A DNA stretch of 64,000 nt. It comes from JACPUX01 sp964517465. Its GTDB lineage: Bacteria > Pseudomonadota > Gammaproteobacteria > Burkholderiales > Casimicrobiaceae. The notes under the pieces are model-generated. The model was not told where the DNA came from. It worked only from the letters and a program-made list of their open reading frames with translations, and made no database searches. This document shows positions 39,477-48,813 of the stretch, piece by piece (position 1 is the first letter of the stretch; every line of letters begins with the position of its first letter). The DNA lies in contig CAZFEK010000009.1 in assembly GCA_964517465.1 (NCBI GenBank), positions 26,816 through 90,815 on the forward strand, given 5' to 3'. The position numbers and the translations under genes were made by a program.

Positions 39477-39902
39477 TCATGGCAGGCGCTTGGCGAGGCA
39501 GTCGAGATAAAACACGGCGTCGGGCGGCTGGCGCAGACGTTGTGCCTGCCAAAGCGTCTCGCCCAGGCATTCCAGAACGGCGTGTTGCGCGGCATGTTCG
39601 TCGCCGCAGGCAAGCAGACGCTGGTACTGTGCCCGTATGCCCTTGGGCTGGTCGATGGCGAGCTGCTCGGCAACGGCCAAGTGCAAGGAAAGATGCAAGA
39701 AGGGGTTGAGTTCGCCGCCCTCGGGACCAAAATCGCGATCGAGGTGGCGATCCGATTGCTCCACGAAGGGTTGGTATTCGGGATGCTGGGCCAGTATCTC
39801 GGCCACCTTTTGTTCCATGGGCGTCAGCGTTTCGCCGCCGCGGAATTTGCGCCACGATTCGCAGAAGAATCGGCGTGCCTCTTCTCGGGTGGGATCAAAC
39901 AT
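39477..39902 (-). CDS. DUF1841 family protein
   Basis: 141 residues beginning MFDPTREEARRFFCESWRKF, with a conserved region HPEYQPFVEQSDRHLDRDFG then NPFLHLSLHLAVAEQLAIDQ. This matches the DUF1841 family of small cytosolic proteobacterial proteins of unknown role, often found next to nth. No metal or catalytic motif is obvious beyond the HLSLH pair. Its ATG overlaps the FIST gene stop by eight bases, pointing to coupled translation. Confidence 0.9.
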   Translation of the reverse strand: MFDPTREEARRFFCESWRKFRGGETLTPMEQKVAEILAQHPEYQPFVEQSDRHLDRDFGPEGGELNPFLHLSLHLAVAEQLAIDQPKGIRAQYQRLLACGDEHAAQHAVLECLGETLWQAQRLRQPPDAVFYLDCLAKRLP

Positions 39903-40977
39903 GGGCGTCTCGCGGTGAAAAAAGCGCCAGCGTCGCACCGTAGTGCAACAAACGCGCTCCCCGGCTTCCCGGCACGATTTCGCCGCTGCCGTAAAGGCCC
40001 AGCAGCGGCAAATGTGCGAAGCGCTCGCGCACGAGTTGCCAGTCGCGGTCGTGCCCGCCATAAAACCCCGCTCCGCGCCCGATGCAGGAAAACATCAAGG
40101 CGAACTGCGGCGACGGAGTGTCGGGCACCGCCAGGAGTTTGGCGCGCAGCTCGGCCTCGGCCCCTATTGGATCTCGAAAGGCCCAGAAGACGCGCGTTCC
40201 CGGCTGCACGCGACGGGGCAGCGTCACCGCGTCTTCCGCGGCATTGGTGGCCAAGACGGGAAGCATCTCATAGTTGCCGCTGGCAAGCGCATCTTGGGGT
40301 TCTTCGTCGCTGATGCAAGCGAAAAGCCTTTGCAAGTTGAAGCGGCCGTTCTTCACTTGGGCGCTGGGCAGCAGGCGTAGGAGGTTGCGCCACAAGGGCC
40401 GACCTTGGCAGCGCAGAATTTCTGATTCACGCACCTCGTCGATCGGCCAGGAGGGGGTGAAAGGCGTTATGCCCGGGGCGACGATGAATTGCGCCTCTCC
40501 GCCCAGTGGCACGCTCACGATTTGGTTTCTCTGCAGGCGTCCGGCCGACCAAACCGAATAGCTGGCGGGCGCATGCGGTTCTCCCAGCAGCGCGCCGAAT
40601 GAGTCGGCGGACGCTGAGCTTTGGGTCCGAAACGCTTCTGGCGCTGCCAGCATCAAGCTGAAACTCGGGGAATCGGCACCGTTCGGCGCGAGATGGTGTT
40701 CGTCGAGAACCAAGGCGGCGGCCGCTGGAGCGTCCAGCACCCACTCGCTCTCGGTGAAGATCCCCGGGGCCACGCCACCCGCCACCTGCAAACACTGGCT
40801 CACGCGGGCTGCCGCCTTGACCGCTTCGGCCGCGCAAGCCGCCAAATGGGGCGTGAGGTAGAGCAGCACTTGCGCGGGCCGGCTGAGCCCTGCGCGGCGG
40901 CAAGCTGCCTCGACCGCGGCGGCGGCCAGTTCGGGCACGGCGCGCGGTGCATGAACGAGAGCGCTCGCGCAGCTCAT
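39895..40977 (-). CDS. FIST N/C domain protein
   Basis: 360 residues without signal peptide. The order is a FIST_N-like region (APRAVPELAAAAVEAACRRA; VLLYLTPHLAACAAEAVKAA) followed by FIST_C (ALMFSCIGRGAGFYGGHDRD; LLGLYGSGEIVPG). The 'F.C.GR...' motif and the 'G.Y..GEI.P' ending are characteristic. FIST domains are thought to sense small ligands such as amino acids. The ATG at 40977 overlaps the nth stop (ATGA). Confidence 0.88.
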   Translation of the reverse strand: MSCASALVHAPRAVPELAAAAVEAACRRAGLSRPAQVLLYLTPHLAACAAEAVKAAARVSQCLQVAGGVAPGIFTESEWVLDAPAAAALVLDEHHLAPNGADSPSFSLMLAAPEAFRTQSSASADSFGALLGEPHAPASYSVWSAGRLQRNQIVSVPLGGEAQFIVAPGITPFTPSWPIDEVRESEILRCQGRPLWRNLLRLLPSAQVKNGRFNLQRLFACISDEEPQDALASGNYEMLPVLATNAAEDAVTLPRRVQPGTRVFWAFRDPIGAEAELRAKLLAVPDTPSPQFALMFSCIGRGAGFYGGHDRDWQLVRERFAHLPLLGLYGSGEIVPGSRGARLLHYGATLALFSPRDAHV

Positions 40978-41606
40978 GGCGTCTTCTCGGTGTACTCGCA
41001 CCAGCGAGCGATACGGCACTCGCTGCACTTGGGTTTGCGGGCCACGCAAACATAACGTCCATGCAGGATGAGCCAATGATGTGCATGCGGCAAAAATTCC
41101 CTGGGCACGATTTTCAACAACTGCTCTTCAACGGCCAGGGGCGTGTCGCCATGGGCGAGACCGGTCCGGTTGGCGACGCGAAAGACATGAGTGTCGACGG
41201 CGATGGTCGGTTGACCAAAGGCCACATTCAGCACCACGTTGGCCGTCTTGCGACCGACGCCAGGCAAATTCTCCAATGCTTCTCGGGTGTGCGGCACCTC
41301 GCCCTTGTGTTCGCGCAGCAAAAGAGCGCAGGTGGCGAGAATATTCTTCACCTTGCCGCGATAGAGGCCGATGCTCTGCACGTAGGGCGTCAAGCCCGGT
41401 TCGCCCAGTTCGAGTATGGCCGCGGGGGTGTTGGCGGCCGGAAAGAGCCGGGCCGTCGCTTTGTTGACGCTGGCGTCGGTGGCCTGAGCCGAAAGTACAA
41501 CCGCCACCAGCAGTTCGAAGGGGGTCTGGTAATTGAGCTCCGAGCGCGGGTGAGGATTGGCTTCGCGCCAGGCGGAAAAAATGGCTTTGCGCGCGACCGG
41601 AGTCAT
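40974..41606 (-). CDS. nth: Endonuclease III
   Basis: 210 residues, a DNA glycosylase/AP lyase removing oxidised pyrimidines. The helix-hairpin-helix is LPGVGRKTANVVL, containing the catalytic Lys, and the catalytic Asp is in TIAVDTHVFRVANR. Near the C-terminus is the [4Fe-4S] loop C-X6-C-X2-C-X5-C (CVARKPKCSECRIARWC). The start at 41606 gives MTPVARKAIFSAWREANPHP. It is placed directly after rnfE with four bases between, the same order as in enterobacterial rsx-nth operons. Confidence 0.96.
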   Translation of the reverse strand: MTPVARKAIFSAWREANPHPRSELNYQTPFELLVAVVLSAQATDASVNKATARLFPAANTPAAILELGEPGLTPYVQSIGLYRGKVKNILATCALLLREHKGEVPHTREALENLPGVGRKTANVVLNVAFGQPTIAVDTHVFRVANRTGLAHGDTPLAVEEQLLKIVPREFLPHAHHWLILHGRYVCVARKPKCSECRIARWCEYTEKTP

Positions 41607-41610
41607 TTCC

Positions 41611-42291
41611 TCAGGCCGCTTGTGGAGCGCGTTTGGGCAAAGGTCGGGACCGGGCACGGCGTTCGTCGATCCAGTTCTTGCCGGCAATCAGCAGCCCCAG
41701 TCCAATGAATGCGCCGGGCGGCAGGATGGCGAGCAGAAACCCCGGGTAATCCTTGCCCAGCACCGCCCACGCCGAGGCCTTCGGGAGGACGAGGTCGATG
41801 CCGCCCAATAGCGTGCCCATGCCCAGGAGTTCCCGCATGCCGCCGAGCACGGCCAAGACCAGGGTAAGGCCCAAGCCCATCATCAGCCCGTCAAACATGG
41901 AAGGGAGCACCGGGGTCTTGGCCGCAAAAGCCTCCACCCGCGCCAGCACGATGCAATTGGTCACGATCAGCGGAACGAAGATACCGAGCACCAGATAGAG
42001 TTCCCTCAGATGCACGTTCATCAGCATCTCCACCACCGTGACCAGCACCGCGATGATGACGATGAAGATGGGGATGCGGATTTCGTTCGGGATCAAATGC
42101 CGAACGAGCGCCACGCCGCCGCTGGCCACCGCCATGACCAGCGCCGTGGCGAGCCCCAGAGAAACGCCGTTGACTATGCTGGTGCTGATCGCGAGCACCG
42201 GGCAAAGGCCGAGAATCTGCACCAGGCCGGCGTTCTGGCGCCACAGGGCGTCTTCCGTGATCTTCGCGTAGCGCGGGGTGTCGTCGTTCAT
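41611..42291 (-). CDS. rnfE: Rnf electron transport complex subunit E
   Basis: 226-residue integral membrane subunit of the RnfABCDGE ion-translocating ferredoxin:NAD oxidoreductase (Rsx in E. coli, where it reduces SoxR). About six hydrophobic helices, including NGVSLGLATALVMAVASGGV, IPIFIVIIAVLVTVVEMLM and FLLAILPPGAFIGLGLLIAG. It shares the LRELYLVLGIFVPLIVTNCI segment with RnfA. The ATG at 42291 overlaps the rnfG stop. Confidence 0.95.
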   Translation of the reverse strand: MNDDTPRYAKITEDALWRQNAGLVQILGLCPVLAISTSIVNGVSLGLATALVMAVASGGVALVRHLIPNEIRIPIFIVIIAVLVTVVEMLMNVHLRELYLVLGIFVPLIVTNCIVLARVEAFAAKTPVLPSMFDGLMMGLGLTLVLAVLGGMRELLGMGTLLGGIDLVLPKASAWAVLGKDYPGFLLAILPPGAFIGLGLLIAGKNWIDERRARSRPLPKRAPQAA

Positions 42292-42935
42292 GAGCGGCTT
42301 TCCGAGTAAAACTTTGCCGTATTTTGCCGGTAGTAGGCAAGCGCTTTGCCCACGGCTTTGACCACCGCTCGGGGGGTGATGGTTGCGCCTGCGCGGTATT
42401 CGAATTGGCCGCCGTCTTTTTTCACGCGCCAGGCATCCTCCGGTAAGGCGGGAGAGGGACCTTCGAATTGGGCGATCCACTTCTTCTCGGAGCGATCCTT
42501 GCGCGGCTCGATATAGTCGCCCAGGCCAGGCGTTTCGCGGTGGGCGATCACGCGCACGCCGGAAAGGGTTGGGCCATCGGGCATCTCTAATACGGCAACG
42601 AGCAGTTTGATGCGCCCGCTGTAACCATCCGGCGCGATCACCGTGAATACTGCTCCCGCGCGCTGACCGCCTTTGAATGCGGCGCGGGCGATGGTGGTTT
42701 CCTCGGTGCCCAACTCCGGGGTCGCGGGGAGCAAAACCCGGCTGGCCACGAGATCGTTGTCGAAGCTCCCTTGGGGCAGGACTTCGGCAATCTGGGCCAA
42801 CTCCGCGGCGATCTCGTTCCTCTTCACTTCGTCGCGCGTGGCGTTGTAGGACGCGGCGAGCAATCCGGTGCCCAGCACGGTGAAGGTCAGCATCACCAAA
42901 GCGGTGCGCAAGCTGTGGCGCGCGGCGCCGCTCAT
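42288..42935 (-). CDS. rnfG: Rnf electron transport complex subunit G
   Basis: 215 residues with one N-terminal membrane helix (LRTALVMLTFTVLGTGLLAA) and a periplasmic FMN-binding domain. The covalent-flavin motif near the C-terminus reads AGATITPRAVVKAV, matching the (S/A)GATxT consensus whose last Thr carries FMN. It transfers electrons inside the Rnf complex. Start and stop overlap rnfD and rnfE by four bases. Confidence 0.95.
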   Translation of the reverse strand: MSGAARHSLRTALVMLTFTVLGTGLLAASYNATRDEVKRNEIAAELAQIAEVLPQGSFDNDLVASRVLLPATPELGTEETTIARAAFKGGQRAGAVFTVIAPDGYSGRIKLLVAVLEMPDGPTLSGVRVIAHRETPGLGDYIEPRKDRSEKKWIAQFEGPSPALPEDAWRVKKDGGQFEYRAGATITPRAVVKAVGKALAYYRQNTAKFYSESRS

Positions 42936-43978
42936 TCCCGGGTCCTCTTCGGTTCGTTCTTATGCCCGAAACTGGGCGGCCGGGTGCTCATGTCGATCAA
43001 GGGTACACAGCAGTTGCCCAAAAGCACGGCAAATGCCACGCCGTCCGGATAGCCGCCGAAGACGCGAATGACGTAGGCGAGCATGCCGACACCGAGCCCA
43101 AAATAGATCTGCCCTCGCCTCGTCGTGGGGCCGCTCACCGGGTCGGTGACGATGAAAAACGCGCCGACCATGGTTGCGCCGCTCGCCAAATGGAACAAGC
43201 CGCTGGCATAACGCGCCGGATCGATCCCATGAAGGATAGAGGCGAGCAAAAACAGGCCGCCCAGAAAACTCACCGGCACATGCCAGCTGATGATGCGCCG
43301 ACCCAGCAAAAAGGCGCCGCCCAGGAGGTAGGCAGCGGCCAGCCACTCGCCGCCGATGCCGCCCACGGGCCCGAACACACCTTGCGTTGCGCGAATGCTC
43401 GCGACACTTTGGTGCAGGGCGAGCTGGGTTTTCAGGGTATCGAGCGGAGTCGCCATCACCATCGCATCGGGCAAGGCGCCGGCAAAGGGCAAGAGCAGTT
43501 GCTCAGCCATGCTCGGCGGAAGGCTCAGCAGGCCGAGGGGTGCGGGCCAGCGCGTCATCTGCGCCGGAAAAGCGACGATCAGCACGGCGTAGGCGACCAT
43601 CGCCGGGTTGAAGGGATTGTTGCCCAGGCCGCCATAAAGATGTTTGGCGACAACTACGGCAAACATCACGCCGATGCCGTTGATCCACCAGGGCAGAGTC
43701 GGCGGCAGCGACAGCGCGATCAGCCAGGCGCTCACCACGACCGACAGATCGCCCAGATAGGGCCAGGCGGGCAGTCCCCGCGCCTTCAGCATGAGCGCCT
43801 CGGCAAGAAGAGCGACGAGCGTTGAAACCAGCAAAGCGCTGACGATGCTCCAGCCGAAAAAATAGATGTACACGGCCACGGCGGGCAGCAGGGCGACCAG
43901 CACCTGGCCCATGATCACTTGCACCGACGGGGCATCGTTGATGTAGGGGGAGGCGAGGGCAGAGCGCGGGGCAGGCAT
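42932..43978 (-). CDS. rnfD: Rnf electron transport complex subunit D
   Basis: 348 residues with about nine membrane helices (VLVALLPAVAVYIYFFGWSI and onward). It is related to NqrB. The covalent FMN Thr is expected in the MATPLDTLKTQ segment (about residues 180-190). LYGGLGNNPFNPAMVAYAVL is typical of RnfD. It is the membrane electron carrier and part of the ion path. Confidence 0.95.
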   Translation of the reverse strand: MPAPRSALASPYINDAPSVQVIMGQVLVALLPAVAVYIYFFGWSIVSALLVSTLVALLAEALMLKARGLPAWPYLGDLSVVVSAWLIALSLPPTLPWWINGIGVMFAVVVAKHLYGGLGNNPFNPAMVAYAVLIVAFPAQMTRWPAPLGLLSLPPSMAEQLLLPFAGALPDAMVMATPLDTLKTQLALHQSVASIRATQGVFGPVGGIGGEWLAAAYLLGGAFLLGRRIISWHVPVSFLGGLFLLASILHGIDPARYASGLFHLASGATMVGAFFIVTDPVSGPTTRRGQIYFGLGVGMLAYVIRVFGGYPDGVAFAVLLGNCCVPLIDMSTRPPSFGHKNEPKRTRE

Positions 43979-43980
43979 TG

Positions 43981-45603
43981 TCAGGCGTGATCGTGTTTTT
44001 GTTCGGCCAGTTCCTTTAGCCGAGTGCGGTGTGCTTCGAGCTCTTCGGGGCTGCTGTGCGCCGGGTCCAGCGCCGGGGCGGTGTGCGCCATAGCCTCCTT
44101 TTGGGCCCGAGCGCGGGCGATGGCTGCATCGGCGGCGGACTGCGATTCGTCGGCTGGTGCGACGACCGGCGGCGGGTGCGCTGCGGCGGTTTTGGCGGCG
44201 AGACGTTCGGCGCGTTCCAGTTTTTCGCGGTCCAGGCGCGCCGAGCGCGCCTCGTGCCGCTCGCGCGCCTCATCGGCGGCACGCTTCTCGCGCTCACGCG
44301 CCCAAATCTCGCTCTTGGCGAAACGGAAGTAGGACACCAGCGGAATATGGGAAGGACACACATAGGCGCAGGCGCCGCATTCGATGCAATCGAATAGGGC
44401 GTATTCTTGCGCCTTGCCAAAATTGTGCGATTTGGCGAACCAGTGCAGTTCGTGCGGCGTCAACTCCGCGGGACAGGCCGAAACACAGCGCGTGCAGCGG
44501 ATGCAGGGCATCTCCGGTTTAGGCGGCGGGAAAAGCGCCGCCGACTTGGCGATGACGCAGTTGCTGGCCTTGACCACCGGTACGTCAAGGCTGGGGAGGT
44601 CGAAGCCCATCATCGGGCCGCCCATGATGTAGCCCGTGGTTTGGGGCATTTTCCCGGCCAGCGCGAGCACGTGGGAGAAAGGCGTTCCCAGCGCCACCTC
44701 ATAGTTGCGCGGTTCGCGCACATTGCCGGCAACCGTGACGACGCGGTGCGTCAGGGGCTCGCCGCGTTCCAGCGCTCGCCAAACGCTGCTTGCGGTCGCC
44801 ACGTTGAAGCACTGCACACCCAACTCGGTGGAGCGCTGGCCGCTGGGCACTTCGATGCCGGTTAATACGCGTATGAGTTGTTTGGCTCCGCCACCGGGAT
44901 AAATAGTGGGCACCGCCATCACCTCGGCTCGACTGTCGCATCGACGGACGGCTTCGGCCATCGCGGCGAGCGCCTCCGGCTTATTGTCTTCGATGCCGAT
45001 GATGATCTGCTTGGCGGGCAAAAGTGCGGCCATGATCTCGGCGCCAGCGACGATTTCCACGGCCCTCTGGCGCATGAGCAAGTCGTCACAAGTGATGAAG
45101 GGCTCGCACTCGGCGCCGTTGATCACCAAAGTGTCGAGTGCGCGGGCGGCTCCGCAGAGCTTGGCATAGGTGGGAAACACCGCCCCGCCGAGCCCCGCGA
45201 CGCCCATGCGACGCAAATGTGCGAAGACTTCCTCGCGCGGCGCGTTGCGCCAATCCAAGGTCTGCGGCGCGACAGCGCGGTCGCTGCCATCGGGCTCGAT
45301 TTCGATGCAAAGGTCGGTGAGTCCCGACGGGTGCGGCATGAGCGCTGGGCCCACGCTGCGCACCTTGCCCGAGCAGGGCGAGTGAATGCCGACGGAAATG
45401 CGCCCCTGCGCTTCGCCGAGCAATTGGTTGCGCAGGACGGCATCCCCAAGTTTTACCACCGGTTTGGCGTGATTACCGATGTGCTGGTGCAGGGGCACGA
45501 AAAGCAAGGGGGGCAGGCCCGCCGGCGCAATCGGCAGCCGCGTCGAATCGGCTTTGTTTTCAGGCGGATGCACACCGCCGAAAAATCGGAACAGGCGGGC
45601 CAT
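43981..45603 (-). CDS. rnfC: Rnf electron transport complex subunit C
   Basis: 540 residues. The NADH/FMN domain has the NuoF-like GAVFPTYAKLCGAARALDTL and MGGPMMGFDLPSLDVPV. Two [4Fe-4S] motifs follow: CIRCTRCVSACP and CIECGACAYVCP. The C-terminal region is a charged, Ala/Glu/Arg-rich extension (EREKRAADEARERHEARSAR), shorter than in enterobacterial RsxC. It is a peripheral cytoplasmic subunit joining NADH chemistry to the membrane part. Confidence 0.95.
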   Translation of the reverse strand: MARLFRFFGGVHPPENKADSTRLPIAPAGLPPLLFVPLHQHIGNHAKPVVKLGDAVLRNQLLGEAQGRISVGIHSPCSGKVRSVGPALMPHPSGLTDLCIEIEPDGSDRAVAPQTLDWRNAPREEVFAHLRRMGVAGLGGAVFPTYAKLCGAARALDTLVINGAECEPFITCDDLLMRQRAVEIVAGAEIMAALLPAKQIIIGIEDNKPEALAAMAEAVRRCDSRAEVMAVPTIYPGGGAKQLIRVLTGIEVPSGQRSTELGVQCFNVATASSVWRALERGEPLTHRVVTVAGNVREPRNYEVALGTPFSHVLALAGKMPQTTGYIMGGPMMGFDLPSLDVPVVKASNCVIAKSAALFPPPKPEMPCIRCTRCVSACPAELTPHELHWFAKSHNFGKAQEYALFDCIECGACAYVCPSHIPLVSYFRFAKSEIWAREREKRAADEARERHEARSARLDREKLERAERLAAKTAAAHPPPVVAPADESQSAADAAIARARAQKEAMAHTAPALDPAHSSPEELEAHRTRLKELAEQKHDHA

Positions 45604-45604
45604 C

Positions 45605-46183
45605 TCAGGAAGTCGTCTCGGCGGGCGTTTCGGCTTGGGCTGGCGCGGCGATGCTTGCGGCGCTCTGCGGCGGTTTCCATTTCCAGGTGCGCAGGGTTTC
45701 GGGTATGGGCATCATTTCGATGCAGTCGACGGGGCAAGGAGCGATGCACAACTCACAACCGGTGCATTGTTCCGGCACCACGGTATGCATTTGTTTGGTG
45801 GCACCGATGATCGCGTCCACCGGACAGGCTTGGATGCACAGTGTGCAGCCTATGCATTGATCCTCGATGATCACTGCAACCGCTTTGGGCCTTGGTTCGA
45901 CGGCCAAAGCGACGGGTTCGACCCCCAGGAGTTCGGAGAGTTTGGCCACCCCTTCTTCGCCACCGGGCGGACAGAGGTTGATTTCGGCCTCCCCCGCGGC
46001 GATGGCCGTGGCATAGGGCTTGCAGCCCGGGTAGCCGCACTGACCGCATTGGGTCTGGGGCAAGATGGCATCGATCTTTTCCACCAGCGGGTTCTCTTCC
46101 ACCCGGAACTTCACCGCGGCATAACCCAAAATAGCGCCCAAACCTACGGCAACGGCGGCCATCACCAGAAGGGCGGAGATCAT
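45605..46183 (-). CDS. rnfB: Rnf electron transport complex subunit B
   Basis: 192 residues. An N-terminal membrane helix (LLVMAAVAVGLGAILGYAAV) precedes the Fe-S 4Cys motif LPQTQCGQCGYPGCKPYATA and two ferredoxin [4Fe-4S] motifs, CIGCTLCIQACP and CTGCELCIAPCP. It accepts electrons from reduced ferredoxin in the cytoplasm. Start overlaps the rnfA stop and its end is one base from rnfC. Confidence 0.96.
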   Translation of the reverse strand: MISALLVMAAVAVGLGAILGYAAVKFRVEENPLVEKIDAILPQTQCGQCGYPGCKPYATAIAAGEAEINLCPPGGEEGVAKLSELLGVEPVALAVEPRPKAVAVIIEDQCIGCTLCIQACPVDAIIGATKQMHTVVPEQCTGCELCIAPCPVDCIEMMPIPETLRTWKWKPPQSAASIAAPAQAETPAETTS

Positions 46184-46761
46184 TTCACGAGCCCCGCAAA
46201 TCCCATGAAAGCAAGACTCATCAAGCCGGCGGTGATCATGCCGATGGCCGTGCCGCGGAAGGGCTTGGGCACATCGGCGCCTTCCAGGCGCTCGCGTATT
46301 CCTGCGAAGAGCATCAACACCAGCCAGAAACCCAGAGCGCCGCCCAGGCCGAAGAACAGCGACTCAATGAAGTTGTGTTTCTCCTGCACGTTGAGCAGCG
46401 GGATGCCCAACACGGCGCAATTGGTGGTGATCAGCGGGAGATAGATGCCCAGCACCTGATAAAGCACAGGGCTCGTCTTGCGCACGAACAACTCGGTGAA
46501 TTGCACGATCGCGGCAATCACCACGATAAAAGACAAGGTGTTGAGATAAGTAAGGTCCAGCGGCTGCAGCACCCAGGTGTGCAACAGATTGGAGGCGCCG
46601 GCCGCCAGCGTGAGCACAAAGGTCGTGGCGGCGCCCAGGCCTAGCGCCGTTTCCAATTTTTTGGAAACGCCCATGTAAGGGCATAGGCCAAGAATTTTCA
46701 CCAGCACGATGTTGTTGACGAAAACCGTGCCGATGACGATGAGGAGGTAATGGGAAATCAC
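46180..46761 (-). CDS. rnfA: Rnf electron transport complex subunit A
   Basis: About 193 residues with six membrane helices; VNNIVLVKILGLCPYMGVSK is diagnostic for RnfA/NqrE. The chosen start is GTG 46761 (VISHYLLIVIGTVF...), which aligns with the MTDYLLLF-type starts of the family; the TTG at 46776 is an alternative. A good sigma70-like promoter lies just upstream (46818-46790). It is the first gene of the operon rnfABCDGE-nth-FIST-DUF1841-NRDE. Confidence 0.94.
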   Translation of the reverse strand: MISHYLLIVIGTVFVNNIVLVKILGLCPYMGVSKKLETALGLGAATTFVLTLAAGASNLLHTWVLQPLDLTYLNTLSFIVVIAAIVQFTELFVRKTSPVLYQVLGIYLPLITTNCAVLGIPLLNVQEKHNFIESLFFGLGGALGFWLVLMLFAGIRERLEGADVPKPFRGTAIGMITAGLMSLAFMGFAGLVK

Positions 46762-46789
46762 GTTGCGCTGCAACAAAACTCAAGGGCGG

Positions 46790-46818
46790 ATTATCGCCGA
46801 GGGCGCCATGGCGTTCAA
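46790..46818 (-). promoter_or_regulatory. Predicted promoter of the rnf operon
   Basis: On the minus strand TTGAAC (46818-46813) is followed after 17 bases by GATAAT (46795-46790), with five of six matches at the -10. The start site would be about 20 bases before the GTG of rnfA, leaving a very short leader without a clear Shine-Dalgarno. Confidence 0.5.
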
Positions 46819-47008
46819 CCGTGTTGGAGGCATATCTATATGTTTTTTTGAGATTCCGGCCTGGGCAAGGGGAAGGGCGGCAGCAGGCGGCCGCTTCTGC
46901 AGCGATACACCGGAGGCATTGCGGGGCGCTATGCCGGTATCAGGTCTGCTTGGGCGAAAGTGGTGCTGCTGCTAGACTTGGGCAAGAACTGCGTAAGACC
47001 TGCGCCCC

Positions 47009-47599
47009 ATGCCCACTTTGCCTCCTCGCCCCCTGATGCAGCGTTTTGGCGCGGCCGTTCTGCGTTTGATCGGCTGGCGCCTGGTGCTGGCGCCGCCGCC
47101 GCCCAAGGCGGTGATCATGATCTATCCGCACACCTCGAACTGGGATTTCGTGATCGGCATGTTTGCTCGCTGGGAGGCGAACCTGGAAATTCATTGGGCA
47201 GGCAAGGATACGATCTTTCGCAGGCCGTTCGCCGAGCTTCTGAAGCGCTTGGGCGGCATTCCGGTGAACCGCCGAGAGCGCACTGGTTTCACCGGCCAAA
47301 TGGCCGCGGAATTCGCCCGGCGCGAAAAGTTCTTGTTGGTCATCGCCCCCGAGGGCACCCGCAAGCGCACTGAATATTTGAGATCCGGCTTCTACCATTT
47401 GGCGCTGGCCGCGCAGGTTCCTCTGGGATTCGCCTTTTTCGACTATGCTCGCAAAGAACTCGGCATTGCCGCTTACATCGACCTCAGCGGCGACGAAGCC
47501 AAAGACCTCGCGACCATCGCCGCGTTTTATGCCGACAAGCGAGCCTGCCGGCCCGAAAAGGCGGGAGTGCTGCGCTTCAAGTCTGCCGCGGAAAGTTGA
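47009..47599 (+). CDS. 1-acyl-sn-glycerol-3-phosphate acyltransferase-like protein
   Basis: 196 residues of the PlsC/lysophospholipid acyltransferase fold. Motif I is YPHTSNWDFVIGM (H-x4-D catalytic pair), motif III is LLVIAPEGTRKRTEYLRSGF and an acceptor region is GIPVNRRERTG. It is shorter than PlsC and belongs to the small subgroup with HTSNWD, whose acyl acceptor is not certain. It stands alone, divergent from rnfA. Confidence 0.85.
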   Translation: MPTLPPRPLMQRFGAAVLRLIGWRLVLAPPPPKAVIMIYPHTSNWDFVIGMFARWEANLEIHWAGKDTIFRRPFAELLKRLGGIPVNRRERTGFTGQMAAEFARREKFLLVIAPEGTRKRTEYLRSGFYHLALAAQVPLGFAFFDYARKELGIAAYIDLSGDEAKDLATIAAFYADKRACRPEKAGVLRFKSAAES

Positions 47600-47718
47600 T
47601 TCGGCGCCCGCCGGCGTCGACTCGCGCCCCACCGAAGTCGTTTCGTCCTCGCCGTCCTTGCCCCTGAGCCAGCGGGCAGGCACCATGGCAGGCGCCTGAG
47701 TTTCGTTTCTCTCCTCCT

Positions 47719-48813
47719 ATGATTCCACCCGTTTCCTCGCCGCCCGCAACGGCGGCCCCCCCGCAAGGCACCGAAAACTGGTTCCGAGAGATGTGGCGCG
47801 AGCTGGTTTGGGCGCTTGCCATCAACACCGCCATTGCAGCTTTTCTCAACATTCTGGTGTTCCGTGGCAATGGTTTTTTTGTCAACTTCGTCTTCTCTCA
47901 AAGCATCGGTCTGACGATCTACTTTCTCATCGTCGTCCTGCGCCGGTTGTTGCCCATGCACCGGGCTTGGTTGAGCTGGATCGTGGCAGTGCCTCTGGGG
48001 TTCTTTGCGGGGATGAGCTTGGCGGCGCTGCTGCTCGACATCCCGCAAGCCGCAATCTGGCGTTCCATGAGCAACAGCTGGGTTCAGGCGCTCGCGGTAT
48101 CTGCGGTGTGCACGCTCCTGACCGGGTATTTCTTTTGGTCGCGCGAGCGCATCGCCGCGGAACGCGCGGCCGCGGAACACGAGCGCAGCCTGGCGCTGGA
48201 GCGCGAAAAGCAGGCCCTGGAAGCGCAATTGAAAGCCTTGCAGGCGCAAATCGAACCCCACTTCCTGTTCAACACCCTGGCCAATGTCGTGAGTCTGATC
48301 GAGCGCGACGGTCGCCAAGCGCGGCGCATGCTCGAAGATCTGATCGACTTCTTGCGCAGCTCGTTGACGGAGTCGCGCACGCGACAAACCACGCTGGGAA
48401 GGCAGGCGGAGCTCTTGGAGAGCTATCTTCGTCTACTGAGGATACGCATGGGCGAGCGCTTGCGCTATCGAATCGAGGTTCCGGCCGAAGCGGCGGGCGC
48501 CGTGCTGCCGCCGATGCTGCTGCAGCCATTGGTGGAGAACTCCATCAAACACGGCCTGGAGCCGAAGATCGAAGGCGGAGAGGTGAGCGTTGCAGCCCAG
48601 ACCATGGGCGGCACGCTGCAAATCACCATTGCGGACACCGGCACGGGCCTGGGTGAGGGCCAGAGCCAAGGCCAAGCCGGTACCGGGGTGGGGCTTGCCA
48701 ACGTGCGCGAGCGATTGGCGGCGCTTTATGGCGCGGGCGCGACGCTGGAGTTGGCGCCCAATTCCCCCTGCGGTTTGAAAATCACCCTCTCACTGCCTCT
48801 GGAGTACTCATGA
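47719..48813 (+). CDS. LytS-type sensor histidine kinase
   Basis: 364 residues. Four hydrophobic segments in the first ~140 residues (ELVWALAINTAIAAFLNILV; SIGLTIYFLIVVLRRLL; SWIVAVPLGFFAGMSLAALL; QALAVSAVCTLLTGYFFW) form a membrane domain without a large periplasmic part. After a coiled coil of Glu/Arg/Ala (about 145-180) comes the His_kinase domain: QAQIEPHFLFNTLANVVSLI with the phospho-His, N-box LLQPLVENSIKHGLEPK, and GVGLANVRERLAALYG. It is the partner of the overlapping LytTR regulator. Confidence 0.93.
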   Translation: MIPPVSSPPATAAPPQGTENWFREMWRELVWALAINTAIAAFLNILVFRGNGFFVNFVFSQSIGLTIYFLIVVLRRLLPMHRAWLSWIVAVPLGFFAGMSLAALLLDIPQAAIWRSMSNSWVQALAVSAVCTLLTGYFFWSRERIAAERAAAEHERSLALEREKQALEAQLKALQAQIEPHFLFNTLANVVSLIERDGRQARRMLEDLIDFLRSSLTESRTRQTTLGRQAELLESYLRLLRIRMGERLRYRIEVPAEAAGAVLPPMLLQPLVENSIKHGLEPKIEGGEVSVAAQTMGGTLQITIADTGTGLGEGQSQGQAGTGVGLANVRERLAALYGAGATLELAPNSPCGLKITLSLPLEYS